A stretch of 64,000 nt of DNA. It comes from Nonomuraea deserti. GTDB lineage: Bacteria > Actinomycetota > Actinomycetes > Streptosporangiales > Streptosporangiaceae. The position numbers and the translations under genes are program-made. The DNA lies in NCBI RefSeq assembly GCF_004348685.1, contig NZ_SMKO01000022.1:1-64000 (forward strand), written 5' to 3'. The notes beneath the pieces were generated by a model. It ran no database searches, had not been told where the DNA came from, and was given only the letters and a program-made list of their open reading frames with translations. Shown piece after piece: positions 24,040 through 33,073 of this stretch. How positions within the stretch are numbered: the first letter of the stretch is position 1; each line of letters opens with the position of its first letter.

Positions 24040-25434
24040 TTACGCCAGGGTGGCCATCCAGGACTCGATCTCGTCCGGGTGGCGGGGGAGCCCGCCGGAC
24101 AGCAGGGTCGCGCCGCCGGCGGTGACGACCAGGTCGTCCTCGATGCGGATGCCGATGCCGCGCAGCTCCTCGGGCAACGTCAGGTCGTCGGGCTGGAAGT
24201 ACAGGCCGGGCTCAACGGTGAGCACGTGCCCCTCCTCCAGCACGCCGTCCAGATAGACCTCCGAGCGCGCCCGCGCGCAGTCGTGCACGTCGAGGCCGAG
24301 CATGTGGCCGCTGCTGCACAGCGTGTAACGCCGGTAGAGGCCGCTCTCCATGAGGGAGTCGGTCGAGCCCTTCAGCAGGCCCCAGTCGCGCAGGCCGTCG
24401 CAGATGACGCGCATGGCCGCCAGGTGGAAGTCGCGGAAGCGGGCGCCCGGCCTGAGCGTGGCGATGGCCGCCGTCTGCGCTTCGTACACCAGCTCGTACG
24501 CCTGCCGCTGGATCGGGCTGAAGCGTCCCGACAGCGGGAACGTACGGGTGACGTCGGCGGTGTAGAGCGTGTCGGCCTCGACGCCCGCGTCCATCAGCAG
24601 CAGGTCGCCGGGCGACAGCCGGCCGTCGTTGCGGATCCAGTGCAGCACGCAGGCGTGCGACCCGGCGGCCACGATGCTGTCGTAGCCGGTCGCGTTTCCC
24701 TCCAGCCGCGCCCGCAGCCCGAACACGCCCTCCAGGTAACGCTCGCCGCGCGGGTGCCCGAGCGCCTGCGGCAGCGCGCGGACCACGTCCTCGAAACCGC
24801 GTGCCGTCGCGTCCACGGCGTGCCGCAGCTCGCCCAGCTCCCACTCGTCCTTGACCAGCCGCATCTCCGACAGGAAGGACTCCAGCTCGGCGTCGCCGTC
24901 GCCGCGCGCCGCCCGCGCGTCCACCGAGGCGTCCACACCGCGCAGCACCCTGGCCGGGCGGCCCTCCAACTCCAGGTCGCGGATGTGCGCGCAGCGCAGC
25001 TGGTAGAGCTCCTCGGCCTCCGCCAGGTCCGGCCTGGGACCGGCCCAGAACTCGCCGTAGCGGCGGTCGCGGTAGAACTCCTGGCCCTCCTCGCGCAGCG
25101 CGCGCGGCCTGACGTACAGCACCGCCTCGCCGGACGGCTCGATCACCAGCACGTCGTCGGACTCTCCCGCGCCCGTCAGGTAGGAGTACGCGCTGTGCGG
25201 CCTGAACCGGTGGTCGCTGTCGTTGCTGCGCACCTTGAGCGTGCCCGACGGGATCACGAGCCGCTCGCCGGGGAAGCGCGCGGCCAGCGCGGCGCGGCGC
25301 TTGGCCGCCCACGGCGCGATCGGCCGCGCGCGCACGCCGTCCCGCCGGGCCGGCGCCCAGCCGGTCCGCATGAACGCGGCCAGCTCGTCGGTGACGGGCA
25401 GGTCGTGGCTTCCGATGTTGAGCGGCTCGGTCAT
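24040..25434 (-). CDS. Xaa-Pro aminopeptidase (M24B, PepP-like)
   Basis: Cytoplasmic metallopeptidase that removes N-terminal residues preceding proline. The 464-residue product has an N-terminal aminopeptidase-P domain (IPSGTLKVRSNDSDHRFRPH) and a pita-bread C-terminal domain with dimetal ligands in LLLMDAGVE, ADVTRTFP, SSGHMLGLDVHD, VLTVEPGLYF and GIGIRIEDDL. ATG 25434 is preceded by GAAGGGGA. It starts divergently from the CBS-domain gene. Family is secure; substrate preference not determinable. Confidence 0.9.
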   Translation of the reverse strand: MTEPLNIGSHDLPVTDELAAFMRTGWAPARRDGVRARPIAPWAAKRRAALAARFPGERLVIPSGTLKVRSNDSDHRFRPHSAYSYLTGAGESDDVLVIEPSGEAVLYVRPRALREEGQEFYRDRRYGEFWAGPRPDLAEAEELYQLRCAHIRDLELEGRPARVLRGVDASVDARAARGDGDAELESFLSEMRLVKDEWELGELRHAVDATARGFEDVVRALPQALGHPRGERYLEGVFGLRARLEGNATGYDSIVAAGSHACVLHWIRNDGRLSPGDLLLMDAGVEADTLYTADVTRTFPLSGRFSPIQRQAYELVYEAQTAAIATLRPGARFRDFHLAAMRVICDGLRDWGLLKGSTDSLMESGLYRRYTLCSSGHMLGLDVHDCARARSEVYLDGVLEEGHVLTVEPGLYFQPDDLTLPEELRGIGIRIEDDLVVTAGGATLLSGGLPRHPDEIESWMATLA

Positions 25435-25554
25435 GCGGCGGTCCCCTTCGTGCCGGACGTGGTATATGGCAGGCAGCCTACGTGAGCGCTTGACTCCATT
25501 CTCGAGGGGCAGTTTGCCTTGACGCCGGGGTTGGAACACTGAGGGGCAGAGGTG

Positions 25555-25989
25555 ATGCAGATGCTCATCGGGACGATCCTTCGCGACAAGGGCAGTGAGG
25601 TCACGACCGTGACCCCGGCGGCGACCGTGCGGGAGCTGCTCGCCAAGCTCGCCGAGCACAACATCGGGGCCGTCGTGGTCTCCAGCGACGGGGCCGTCAT
25701 CGAGGGCATCGTGTCGGAGCGCGACGTCGTACGCCGCCTCCACGACCGTGGTGCCGCGGTGCTGGACGACCCCGTGTCCGCGATCATGACCACCGAGGTC
25801 CACACGGTCGGCCCCGGCGAGAACGTCGAGTCGCTGCGGCGCACCATGACCACCGAGCGGGTGCGGCACATGCCCGTGGTCGACGGCGGCCGGCTCGTGG
25901 GCATCGTCAGCATCGGCGACGTGGTCAAGAGCGCGATCGAGGAGTTGGAGACGGAGAAGGCGTCGCTCGTCGACTATCTGCATCGTTGA
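25555..25989 (+). CDS. Tandem CBS-domain protein
   Basis: A 144-residue protein made almost entirely of two CBS motifs (VTTVTPAATVRELLAKLAEH and IGAVVVSSDGAVIEGIVSERD; then VHTVGPGENVESLRRTMTTE and MPVVDGGRLVGIVSIGDVV). CBS pairs bind adenosyl ligands such as AMP/ATP or SAM and act as energy sensors. No catalytic domain is attached. Start is ATG 25555 after GAGGGG; GTG 25552 and ATG 25561 are also in frame. Partner protein unknown. Confidence 0.85.
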   Translation: MQMLIGTILRDKGSEVTTVTPAATVRELLAKLAEHNIGAVVVSSDGAVIEGIVSERDVVRRLHDRGAAVLDDPVSAIMTTEVHTVGPGENVESLRRTMTTERVRHMPVVDGGRLVGIVSIGDVVKSAIEELETEKASLVDYLHR

Positions 25990-26013
25990 CAGTGATGGGA
26001 CGCTTGGTCCGTG

Positions 26014-26613
26014 ATGTACGGGCCTCCTCCTCCACCTGAGTATCCCCGGGCGACGAGCAGTCCGACGATCATCCTGCTCGTGTCGGGGCTAGCGGCCCTC
26101 CTCGGGTTCCTGCTGGGGGTGTTCGTGGGGTTCGGCGCGAGCACGTCGACGGAGGCGCCCCCGCCCAGGATCACGGTGACGACCGAGGTGACGGGCGCGC
26201 CCGATCCCACGGCGCCCGATTCCGCGCCTTCCCAGACGGCCCCGTCGCAGACCGTCCCCTCGCAGCCCGTGCCGTCCGGGACGGCTCCCTCGCAGCCCGT
26301 TCCCTCGCAGACCGGACCCGTGCAGACCGGACCCGCGCAAACAGGGCCCGCGCAGACCGGCGGCGCGAGCACCGCGCCGGCCGGCAATCCCGCGTCCCTG
26401 CGGACGCTCGTCGTGGGCAGGGACGTCCAGCCCGGCACCTACAGAACGTCCGGGCCGGCGGCCGGGTTCGGCATGTGTTACTGGGCCCGCATGAGGAGCG
26501 CGGACGGCGATGTGATCGCGACCGGCATGCCGACGGGCGCCGCCACGGTCACCATCGAGGCCACGGACAAGGCGTTCCAGACCGGCGGATGCGCGGAGTG
26601 GACTCCTGCATGA
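26014..26613 (+). CDS. Membrane-anchored Pro/Thr/Ser-rich protein
   Basis: Not assigned to a known family. The 199-residue product has a Pro-rich N-terminus (MYGPPPPPEYPR), one membrane helix (TIILLVSGLAALLGFLLGVF, about 19-38), a flexible spacer built of PSQT/PVPSQ/GPAQT repeats (about 70-118) and a small C-terminal domain (about 125-199) with two cysteines (GMCYWARM, GGCAEWTP). The segment VVGRDVQPGTYRTSG with a following W/C pattern resembles small exported beta-sandwich domains in actinobacteria. It reads the same way as the CBS gene (24-base gap). Confidence 0.7.
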   Translation: MYGPPPPPEYPRATSSPTIILLVSGLAALLGFLLGVFVGFGASTSTEAPPPRITVTTEVTGAPDPTAPDSAPSQTAPSQTVPSQPVPSGTAPSQPVPSQTGPVQTGPAQTGPAQTGGASTAPAGNPASLRTLVVGRDVQPGTYRTSGPAAGFGMCYWARMRSADGDVIATGMPTGAATVTIEATDKAFQTGGCAEWTPA

Positions 26614-26628
26614 CGCTTTTATGCGTCA
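26611..26628. promoter_or_regulatory. Inverted repeat ahead of the GH114 operon
   Basis: TGACGC (26611-26616) and GCGTCA (26623-26628) flank the AT-rich loop TTTTAT. It begins at the stop codon of the preceding gene and may be a weak terminator or a regulator site. The remaining gap to 26822 contains no gene; the GH114 start has GAGGAG about 5 bases upstream. Confidence 0.35.
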
Positions 26629-26821
26629 AAGTCTGGACAACAGAGCAGGAACGCGCAATTCTGGCGGGCAATAGAAGGGAGGTATGCCTGAGCGTGCTGG
26701 CGTGACGTCCTACGGTATGGGCCACGCCACTCCGGTGTCCCTGGCCCGGACACGCAGCGGAGAGTGCGGAACAGCGCGCATCGCCACTTGTCCCGAACTG
26801 TGTCGTTCGCGAGGAGTGTCC

Positions 26822-27730
26822 ATGCGTCTTCCCGCCCTGATATCCGCAGCCACCCTGGTGGCCGCACTGTCCGTCCCCCCGTTCGCCCTCCTGCCCGCCG
26901 CCGCGTCCGCCGCGTCCGCTACCGTGTCCGCCGCCGCATCGGCCCGGGTCCCGGCCACAACACCGGTCGCGACCGGCCTTCCCGCGCCGGTCCCGTGCGA
27001 CGGCTGCTGGCGGCCCGCACTGAAGACGAGCTGGCAGTGGCAGCTCTCCTCACTCCCCGTCAAGCCCTATCCGAACGTGCGGATGTTCGACATCGACGGC
27101 TTCGACGCCGCCGAGGACGGCACGATCGTCGCGTCGCTCAAGGCCGGCAGGCCGGACCGCGGCCTCCTCTGCTACATCAGCGCCGGCACGTTCGAGGACT
27201 GGCGCCCCGACGCGGCGCGCTTCCCCGAGGAGTGGGAGGGCGAGCGGTGGCTGGACATCCGCGCGTACACCGGCACGCTCGGCGAGATCATGAAAGCCAG
27301 ACTCGACATGTGCAAGGCCGCCGGATTCGACGCGGTGGAGCCCGACAACGTCGACGGATACGGCAACGACAGCGGTTTCCCGCTCAAGGCGGCCGACCAA
27401 CTGGCCTACAACGCCTGGTTCGCCAACGAGGCGCACAAGCGGGGGCTGTCCGTCGCGCTGAAGAACGACGTGGCGCAGATCCCGCGGCTCCTGCCGTACT
27501 TCGACTTCGCGGTGAACGAGGAGTGCTGGCAGTACACCGAGTGCACCACCGCCCAGAACGGCGGCGACTACGGCTACGACCAGTTCGTCAAGGCGGGCAA
27601 GGCGGTGTTCCAGGTCGAGTACGACCTGGCGCCCTCCGCCTTCTGCGCCCGGTCCAACGCTCAGAACTTCAACTCGCTCAAGAAGAAGTACGAGCTCGGC
27701 GCCTACCGCGTACCCTGCCGTGGCGCGTGA
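26822..27730 (+). CDS. Secreted GH114 glycosidase (endo-alpha-1,4-polygalactosaminidase family)
   Basis: A 302-residue exported enzyme. Residues 1-35 form a signal peptide (MRLPALISAATLVAAL, then AAASAAS). The TIM-barrel shows the GH114 pattern: SWQWQLSS, FDIDGFDA, LLCYISAGTFEDWRPDA, the catalytic-site segment GFDAVEPDNVDGYG and the C-terminal part FDFAVNEECWQYTEC. GH114 enzymes hydrolyse alpha-1,4-linked galactosamine polymers. It is the first gene of a coupled operon with a PfkB kinase, a GH4 glycosidase and an ABC sugar importer (it overlaps the PfkB gene by 11 bases), so its products are probably imported and processed inside. ATG 26822 follows GAGGAG. Confidence 0.85.
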   Translation: MRLPALISAATLVAALSVPPFALLPAAASAASATVSAAASARVPATTPVATGLPAPVPCDGCWRPALKTSWQWQLSSLPVKPYPNVRMFDIDGFDAAEDGTIVASLKAGRPDRGLLCYISAGTFEDWRPDAARFPEEWEGERWLDIRAYTGTLGEIMKARLDMCKAAGFDAVEPDNVDGYGNDSGFPLKAADQLAYNAWFANEAHKRGLSVALKNDVAQIPRLLPYFDFAVNEECWQYTECTTAQNGGDYGYDQFVKAGKAVFQVEYDLAPSAFCARSNAQNFNSLKKKYELGAYRVPCRGA

Positions 27731-28733
27731 CTTCGACCTGCTGGTCGTGGGCGACGCCAACCCCGACGTGGTGCTCTCGGGGGCGCCGCGCGGGCTGGCG
27801 TACGGCCAGCGGGAGCAGCTCGTCTCCGGCGGCGACCTGGTGCTCGGCGGGTCCGGCGCGATCACCGCGTGCGGGGCGGCCAGGCTGGGCCTGCGCACCG
27901 CGTTCGCCGGCCGGGTGGGCGACGACGCGGCCGGGCGCTTCGTCCTGAACGCCATGGCCGAGCGCGGGGTGGACGTCTCCCACTGCGTGCTCGGTCCCCG
28001 GCCGACCGCCATGACCGTCGTGCTGGCCGACGGGCCTGACCGGGCCATCCTCACCTCGCCCGGCTGCCTGCCCGACCTGACCGTGGACGACGTGCCGCGC
28101 GGCCTTGCCAGGCACGTGCACGTGTCATCCTATTTCCTGCAACCAGCGCTGGCGGCCGGTCTGCCCGGTTTCCTGGCGGGGGAGCGGCGGGTCGGCGCCA
28201 CCACCTCCCTGGACACCAACGACGACCCGGCGGGGGCATGGGACGGCCTCGGCGACGTGCTGGGCGAGGTGGACGTGTTCCTGCCCAACGCCGCCGAGGC
28301 CGTGCACATCGCCCGGTCCGTCGCCGCCCGCCTGACCCACAGCGCGGGCCCGCCCCCGGCCGGTCCGTCCGCCGCGACCGGTCCGTCCGTCTCCGCCGGT
28401 CCGTCTGCCGGCGCAGGAGCGTCCGGCACGGGTCAGGAGGGCGTGGAGGCCGCCGCGGCGCGGCTGGGCGCGCTCGGGCCCGCCGTGGTCGTCAAGAACG
28501 GCGGCGACGGCGCGCTGGCATGGGAGCGGGGGCGGCTGGTCCGCGCGCCCGCCGTGCCCGTGGAGCCGGTCGACACCGTCGGCGCCGGCGACAGCTTCAA
28601 CGCCGGGTTCCTCGCCGCCCGGCTGCGCGGGATGAGCCTGCCCGAATGCCTGCGCGTAGCCGTGACCTGCGGCTCCCTGTCGACCCAGGCGGCCGGAGGC
28701 ACCGCCGCCCAACCCACGTGGAAACAACTATGA
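27720..28733 (+). CDS. PfkB-family sugar kinase
   Basis: A 337-residue ribokinase-type kinase. N-terminal substrate region GGDLVLGGSGAITACGAARLG, C-terminal ATP/catalytic signature DTVGAGDSFNAG with the catalytic Asp. A Pro/Ala/Gly/Ser-rich insert (about residues 207-240) from repeated GGTCCGTCCG-like DNA breaks the usual fold line and is not part of the family core. GTG start at 27720, inside the end of the GH114 gene; the stop overlaps the GH4 start (ATGA). In this operon it would phosphorylate a monosaccharide released by the glycosidases; which one is not visible. Confidence 0.85.
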   Translation: MARDFDLLVVGDANPDVVLSGAPRGLAYGQREQLVSGGDLVLGGSGAITACGAARLGLRTAFAGRVGDDAAGRFVLNAMAERGVDVSHCVLGPRPTAMTVVLADGPDRAILTSPGCLPDLTVDDVPRGLARHVHVSSYFLQPALAAGLPGFLAGERRVGATTSLDTNDDPAGAWDGLGDVLGEVDVFLPNAAEAVHIARSVAARLTHSAGPPPAGPSAATGPSVSAGPSAGAGASGTGQEGVEAAAARLGALGPAVVVKNGGDGALAWERGRLVRAPAVPVEPVDTVGAGDSFNAGFLAARLRGMSLPECLRVAVTCGSLSTQAAGGTAAQPTWKQL

Positions 28734-30019
28734 AGATCGTCTTTCTCGGCGCAGGCAGCGTCGAGTTCACCCAGGGCCTGCTGGCGGACCTGGTCGCCTT
28801 CCCCGACCTGGGGGAGTTCGAGGTGGTGCTGCACGACATCCACCGCGAGCGGCTCGACACCGCCGAGGCCGCCGCCCGCGTCATCGCCGCCGACCGCCCC
28901 GTCAAGATCAGCGCCCACCTCGACCTGCGGCGGGCGCTCGAAGGCGCCGACTTCGCGATCAACATGATCCAGGTCGGCATGATCGACGCCACCCGCGTCG
29001 ACTTCGAGGTGCCCGCCCGCCACGGCCTGCGCCAGACCATCGCCGACACCATCGGCGTGGGCGGCATCTTCCGCGCCCTGCGCACCTTCCCCGCGCTGGA
29101 CCGGATCGGGCAGGCCATGGCGGCGGCCTGCCCCGACGCGTGGTTGCTCAACTACACCAACCCGATGGCCATGAACGTGTGGTACCTGGCCGCCGCCACC
29201 CCCGTGCGCAACGCGGTCGGGCTGTGCCACTCCATCTACTGGACGGCCCACGACCTGGCCGAGCTCGTCGGGGTGCCGTACGAGGACGTGTCGTACCTCG
29301 CGGCGGGCGTCAACCACCAGTCGTGGATGCTGCGGTTCGAGTCCGGCGGCGAGGACCTGTACCCGCGGCTGGACGAGGCCGTCGCCCGCGACCCCGGGTT
29401 GCTGCGCCGGGTGCGCGTGGACATGTACCGCAGGCTCGGCTACTACCCGACCGAGACCAGCGAGCACTCGGCGGAGTACGTGCCCTGGTACCTGCACGAC
29501 GAGGCCGAGATCGAGCGCCTGCGCATCCCCGTCGGCGCCTACGTCGGCATCAGCGAGGAGAACGTGCGCCAGTACGAGGCCACCCGCGACGCGCTCAGAG
29601 CGGGCCGGCCGATCACCGTGGAGGGGACCATGGAATACGCCCCGCAGATCATCCACAGCATCGCCACCGGAACCACCCGGACCGTCTACGGCAACGTCCA
29701 GAACAGGGGCCTGGTCGGCAACCTGCCGGCGGACTGCGTGGTCGAGGTGCCGTGTGTCGCCGACGCGCTCGGCGTACGACCTCTCGCGGTCGGCGACCTG
29801 CCCGCCCAGTGCGCGGCGCTCAACCGCGCCTACGTCAACGTCAACGAGCTCACCGTGCGCGCCGTCACCGAGGGCCGCCGCGACCATGTGCGGCACGCCA
29901 TGATGGCCGACCCCAACACGGCCGCCTCCCTCACCGTCGAGCGGATCGACGCCCTGTGCGAGGCGCTCTTCGAGGCCCACGGCGACCTGCTCCCGGAATC
30001 GCTCAGGAGGCGGTCATGA
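28730..30019 (+). CDS. GH4-family glycosidase (alpha-galactosidase-like)
   Basis: A 429-residue NAD- and metal-dependent glycosidase that cleaves by an oxidation-elimination route, in the cytoplasm. The Rossmann start MKIVFLGAGSVEFTQGLL binds NAD; the Mn ligands are seen as GLCHSIYW (C166, H167) and GVNHQSW (N195, H196). Sequence style is nearest to MelA-type alpha-galactosidases rather than 6-phospho-glucosidases. In the operon it follows a secreted galactosaminidase-family enzyme, so it may act on imported alpha-galactosaminides or alpha-galactosides. Overlaps both neighbours by 4 bases. Confidence 0.87.
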   Translation: MKIVFLGAGSVEFTQGLLADLVAFPDLGEFEVVLHDIHRERLDTAEAAARVIAADRPVKISAHLDLRRALEGADFAINMIQVGMIDATRVDFEVPARHGLRQTIADTIGVGGIFRALRTFPALDRIGQAMAAACPDAWLLNYTNPMAMNVWYLAAATPVRNAVGLCHSIYWTAHDLAELVGVPYEDVSYLAAGVNHQSWMLRFESGGEDLYPRLDEAVARDPGLLRRVRVDMYRRLGYYPTETSEHSAEYVPWYLHDEAEIERLRIPVGAYVGISEENVRQYEATRDALRAGRPITVEGTMEYAPQIIHSIATGTTRTVYGNVQNRGLVGNLPADCVVEVPCVADALGVRPLAVGDLPAQCAALNRAYVNVNELTVRAVTEGRRDHVRHAMMADPNTAASLTVERIDALCEALFEAHGDLLPESLRRRS

Positions 30020-31290
30020 AGGTTCACGGCGCGGCGGCGCTGCTCCTCGTCGCGGGACTGCTGGCCGGCTGCGGCTCGTCCTCCTCGGACGACGCCGGCG
30101 GGCCGGTCGAGATCACCTGGTGGCACGGCCAGGTCGAGACCCAGGCCAAGGTCATCGAGAGGCTGGCGGCCGACTACAACAAGGCGCACCCGGACGTGAA
30201 GATCAGTCCCGCGGTCGGCACCACGAACGTGGACGACATGCTGCAGAAGGTCCAGGCGGTGCTGGCCGGCGGCAAGGCGCCCGACATCGCGTACATGTAC
30301 GGCACTTGGATGCCGCACCTTGCCAAGAACCCCAAGGTGTACGACCTGACCGCCACCGTGAAGGCGCCGGAGTTCGGCTGGGACGACTTCTGGCCGTCGG
30401 AGCGGGCCGTGTCGGAGGTGAACGGCAAGGTCGTCGGCGTCCCCGCGGTGGTCGACAACCTGGGCGTCATCTACAACAAGAAGCTCTTCGACGCGGCCGG
30501 GCTGGAGTACCCGGACAAGGACTGGACCTGGGACGACTTCCGCGCCGCCGCCGGGAAGCTGACCAAGGACGGCGTGTACGGCACCGCGTACCCCGTCACC
30601 GGGGCCGAGGACACCGTGTGGCGGTTCTGGCCGATGATCTGGCAGCAGGGCGGCGCCATCGTGACGCCCGACGGCAAGAAGTCGGCGTTCAACACCCCGC
30701 AGGCGGCGCAGGCGCTCGGCCTGTGGAGCGCCATGGCCCGCCAGGATAAATCCGTTTATCTCGACCAGAACGGTGAGAAGTTCCTGCCGCTGTTCCAGAG
30801 CGGCAAGGTCGGCATGATCATCGCTGGTCCGTGGGCGCTGCTCGACATCATCGACCACAAGATCGAGTACGGCGTCCAGGTGCTGCCCGGCTACAACGGC
30901 AACCACGAGACCATCGCCGGGCCGGACAACTGGGTCGTGTTCGACAACGGCTCGCGCCGGGCCAAGGCCGCCGCCGACTTCCTCACCTGGCTCACCCGGC
31001 CCGAGCAGGACGCCCGGTGGACGCTCGGCCTGGGCAACCTGCCGATCCGCAAGGCCACGACCGAGCTGCCGGCGTACGAGAAGTTCATCAAGGACATCCC
31101 CGACATGGACGTGTTCACCGCGAACCTCGACAACGCCAAGCAGGCCAGGCCGCACCTGCCCGCGTACCCGGAGTTCTCCGAGAAGGTCGGCAACGCGATC
31201 AGCGAGGCTCTCGTCGGCGGCACGCCCCCGCAGGAGGCGCTGGCCACGGCCGCCACCGAGGCCGACACGGTGCTCGGGCGGGCCCGATGA
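30016..31290 (+). CDS. ABC sugar transporter substrate-binding lipoprotein
   Basis: A 424-residue extracellular solute-binding protein family 1 lipoprotein. Signal with lipobox LAGC (Cys19), then the typical EITWWHGQVETQAKVIERLA, YNKKLFDAAGLEYPDKDWTW and GPWALLDI segments. It should capture oligosaccharides released outside by the GH114 enzyme. Start overlaps the GH4 stop (ATGA) and its stop overlaps the first permease. Confidence 0.92.
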   Translation: MKVHGAAALLLVAGLLAGCGSSSSDDAGGPVEITWWHGQVETQAKVIERLAADYNKAHPDVKISPAVGTTNVDDMLQKVQAVLAGGKAPDIAYMYGTWMPHLAKNPKVYDLTATVKAPEFGWDDFWPSERAVSEVNGKVVGVPAVVDNLGVIYNKKLFDAAGLEYPDKDWTWDDFRAAAGKLTKDGVYGTAYPVTGAEDTVWRFWPMIWQQGGAIVTPDGKKSAFNTPQAAQALGLWSAMARQDKSVYLDQNGEKFLPLFQSGKVGMIIAGPWALLDIIDHKIEYGVQVLPGYNGNHETIAGPDNWVVFDNGSRRAKAAADFLTWLTRPEQDARWTLGLGNLPIRKATTELPAYEKFIKDIPDMDVFTANLDNAKQARPHLPAYPEFSEKVGNAISEALVGGTPPQEALATAATEADTVLGRAR

Positions 31291-32186
31291 CGGTGTTCGC
31301 CGCGCAGGCGGGCGGGCGGCGGCGCGGGGGCCGCCGCCTGCTGCCCGACCTGACCGGGTGGGGCTTCGTCCTGCCCGCCACGCTGGTGATCGTCGGATTG
31401 AGCCTGTTCCCCGCGGCGTGGGCGCTGCTGCTCTCGCTGCGGGACGGCGACCTGCTCACCGGCGGTGACTACGTCGGGCTGCGGAACTACAGCGACATGC
31501 TCGCCGACACCGAGCTGGCCGCGGCGGCCGGGCACACGGCGGTCTACACGGTGCTGTTCGTACCCGGCTCGGTGGTGCTCGGGCTGGCGCTGGCTCTTGC
31601 GCTGAACCTGAAGATCCGGCTCATCGGCTTCTACCGCACCTGCTTCTTCGTCCCCTACGTCGTCTCGGCCGCCGCCACGGGCATCCTCGCCAACTTCGTG
31701 TTCGACCCCGACTTCGGCATCGTCAACGCGGGGCTGAAGGCCGTCGGCCTGCCCGCCATGGGGTTCCTGCAGGACCCGGACCAGGCCATGCTCACGCTCG
31801 TCCTGATCTCCATCTGGGGCGGCGTCGGGATGCCCGCCGTGGTCTACCTCGCCGCGCTCCAGGACATCCCGCGCGAGCTGGTCGAGGCGGCCAGGGTCGA
31901 CGGAGGCGTCGGCCGGCACGTGCTGCGCCACGTGGTGCTGCCGCAGCTGCGCCCGGCGACCGTCTTCCTGCTGATCTGGCAGACGATCACCGCGCTGCAG
32001 CTGTTCGACCTCGTCTACACCACGACGAAGGGTCAGCCGCTCGACTCCACCACGACGATCGTGTTCTACCTCTACCGGCAGGCCTTCCAGCTGTTCCACT
32101 CCGGCTACGGCACGGCCATCGCCTACGTCCTGTTCCTCGTGACGCTCGCGATCTCGGGCGCCGTCCTGTGGCGGAGCGCACGGTGA
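31287..32186 (+). CDS. ABC sugar transporter permease (MalF-like)
   Basis: A 299-residue permease of the CUT1 type with about six membrane helices and the cytoplasmic EAA loop ELVEAARVDGGVGRHVLRHV (followed by VLPQL), which docks the ATPase. No ATPase gene is in the operon; actinobacterial CUT1 systems commonly borrow a shared MsiK-type ATPase. Coupled on both sides by 4-base overlaps. Confidence 0.92.
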   Translation: MTVFAAQAGGRRRGGRRLLPDLTGWGFVLPATLVIVGLSLFPAAWALLLSLRDGDLLTGGDYVGLRNYSDMLADTELAAAAGHTAVYTVLFVPGSVVLGLALALALNLKIRLIGFYRTCFFVPYVVSAAATGILANFVFDPDFGIVNAGLKAVGLPAMGFLQDPDQAMLTLVLISIWGGVGMPAVVYLAALQDIPRELVEAARVDGGVGRHVLRHVVLPQLRPATVFLLIWQTITALQLFDLVYTTTKGQPLDSTTTIVFYLYRQAFQLFHSGYGTAIAYVLFLVTLAISGAVLWRSAR

Positions 32187-33007
32187 AGCCCAAGCTGAAG
32201 GGCAGGCACCTCGCCCACCTGATCCTGATGCCGGCCGCGCTGCTGTTCGTTGCGCCGCTGGCCTGGATGGTGCTGACCGCCTTCATGCCGGACAGCGACA
32301 TCAACACCTACCCGCCCAAGCTCTGGCCCGAGCACTTCACCATGGCCGGGTTCACCCGCATCTTCACCGAGGACGACTATCCGCTCTGGCTGGCCAACAC
32401 CGTGATCGTGGCCGTGGCGGCCGTCGCCGGGCACGTGGTGCTCTGCTCGCTGGCCGGCTACGGCTTCGCCCGGATCGGCTTCCGCGGCCGCGGGCTCACC
32501 TTCGGCGCTCTTATGGCGACCATCATGGTGCCCACCCAGGTGCTGATGATCCCCACGTTCCTGCTGTTCAAGAACATGGGACTGATCGACACCCTCGGCG
32601 CGGCCATCGTCCCGTGGCTGGCGTCGGCGTTCGGCGTGTTCCTCATGCGGCAGTTCTTCCTGTCGCTGCCCAAGGAGCTGGAGGAGGCCGCGACCATCGA
32701 CGGCTGCTCCCGGCTCGGCGTGTTCTTCCGGGTGGTGCTGCCGCTGGCCCGGCCCGCGCTGGCCACGCTCGTCGTGTTCACGCTGCTCGGCGCCTGGAAC
32801 GACCTCCTGTGGCCCCTCATCGCCATCTCCTCCGAGGACAGCTACACGCTGCAGCTCGGCCTGGCCACCTTCTCCGGGGCCCGGCACACCGAGTGGTCGG
32901 CCCTCATGGCCGGCAACGTCGTGGCCGTGCTGCCGCTGGTCGCCGCCTTCGTGCTGGCGCAGCGCCACTTCGTGGCCACCATGAGCTTCAGCGGCCTCAA
33001 GGGCTGA
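32183..33007 (+). CDS. ABC sugar transporter permease (MalG-like)
   Basis: A 274-residue second permease with the EAA loop ELEEAATIDGCSRLGVFFRV (then VLPLARPAL). GTG 32183 is preferred because it forms a GTGA overlap with the upstream stop; a GTG at 32168 would give 5 more residues. Last gene of the GH114 operon. Pairs with the MalF-like subunit to form the membrane channel. Confidence 0.9.
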   Translation: MKPKLKGRHLAHLILMPAALLFVAPLAWMVLTAFMPDSDINTYPPKLWPEHFTMAGFTRIFTEDDYPLWLANTVIVAVAAVAGHVVLCSLAGYGFARIGFRGRGLTFGALMATIMVPTQVLMIPTFLLFKNMGLIDTLGAAIVPWLASAFGVFLMRQFFLSLPKELEEAATIDGCSRLGVFFRVVLPLARPALATLVVFTLLGAWNDLLWPLIAISSEDSYTLQLGLATFSGARHTEWSALMAGNVVAVLPLVAAFVLAQRHFVATMSFSGLKG

Positions 33008-33073
33008 ACGTGAGAGGTTTGCGCGGGTAGGGCGTGCGTAGGAGGATGCGCACAGCCCACGAAGGAGGAAGTC

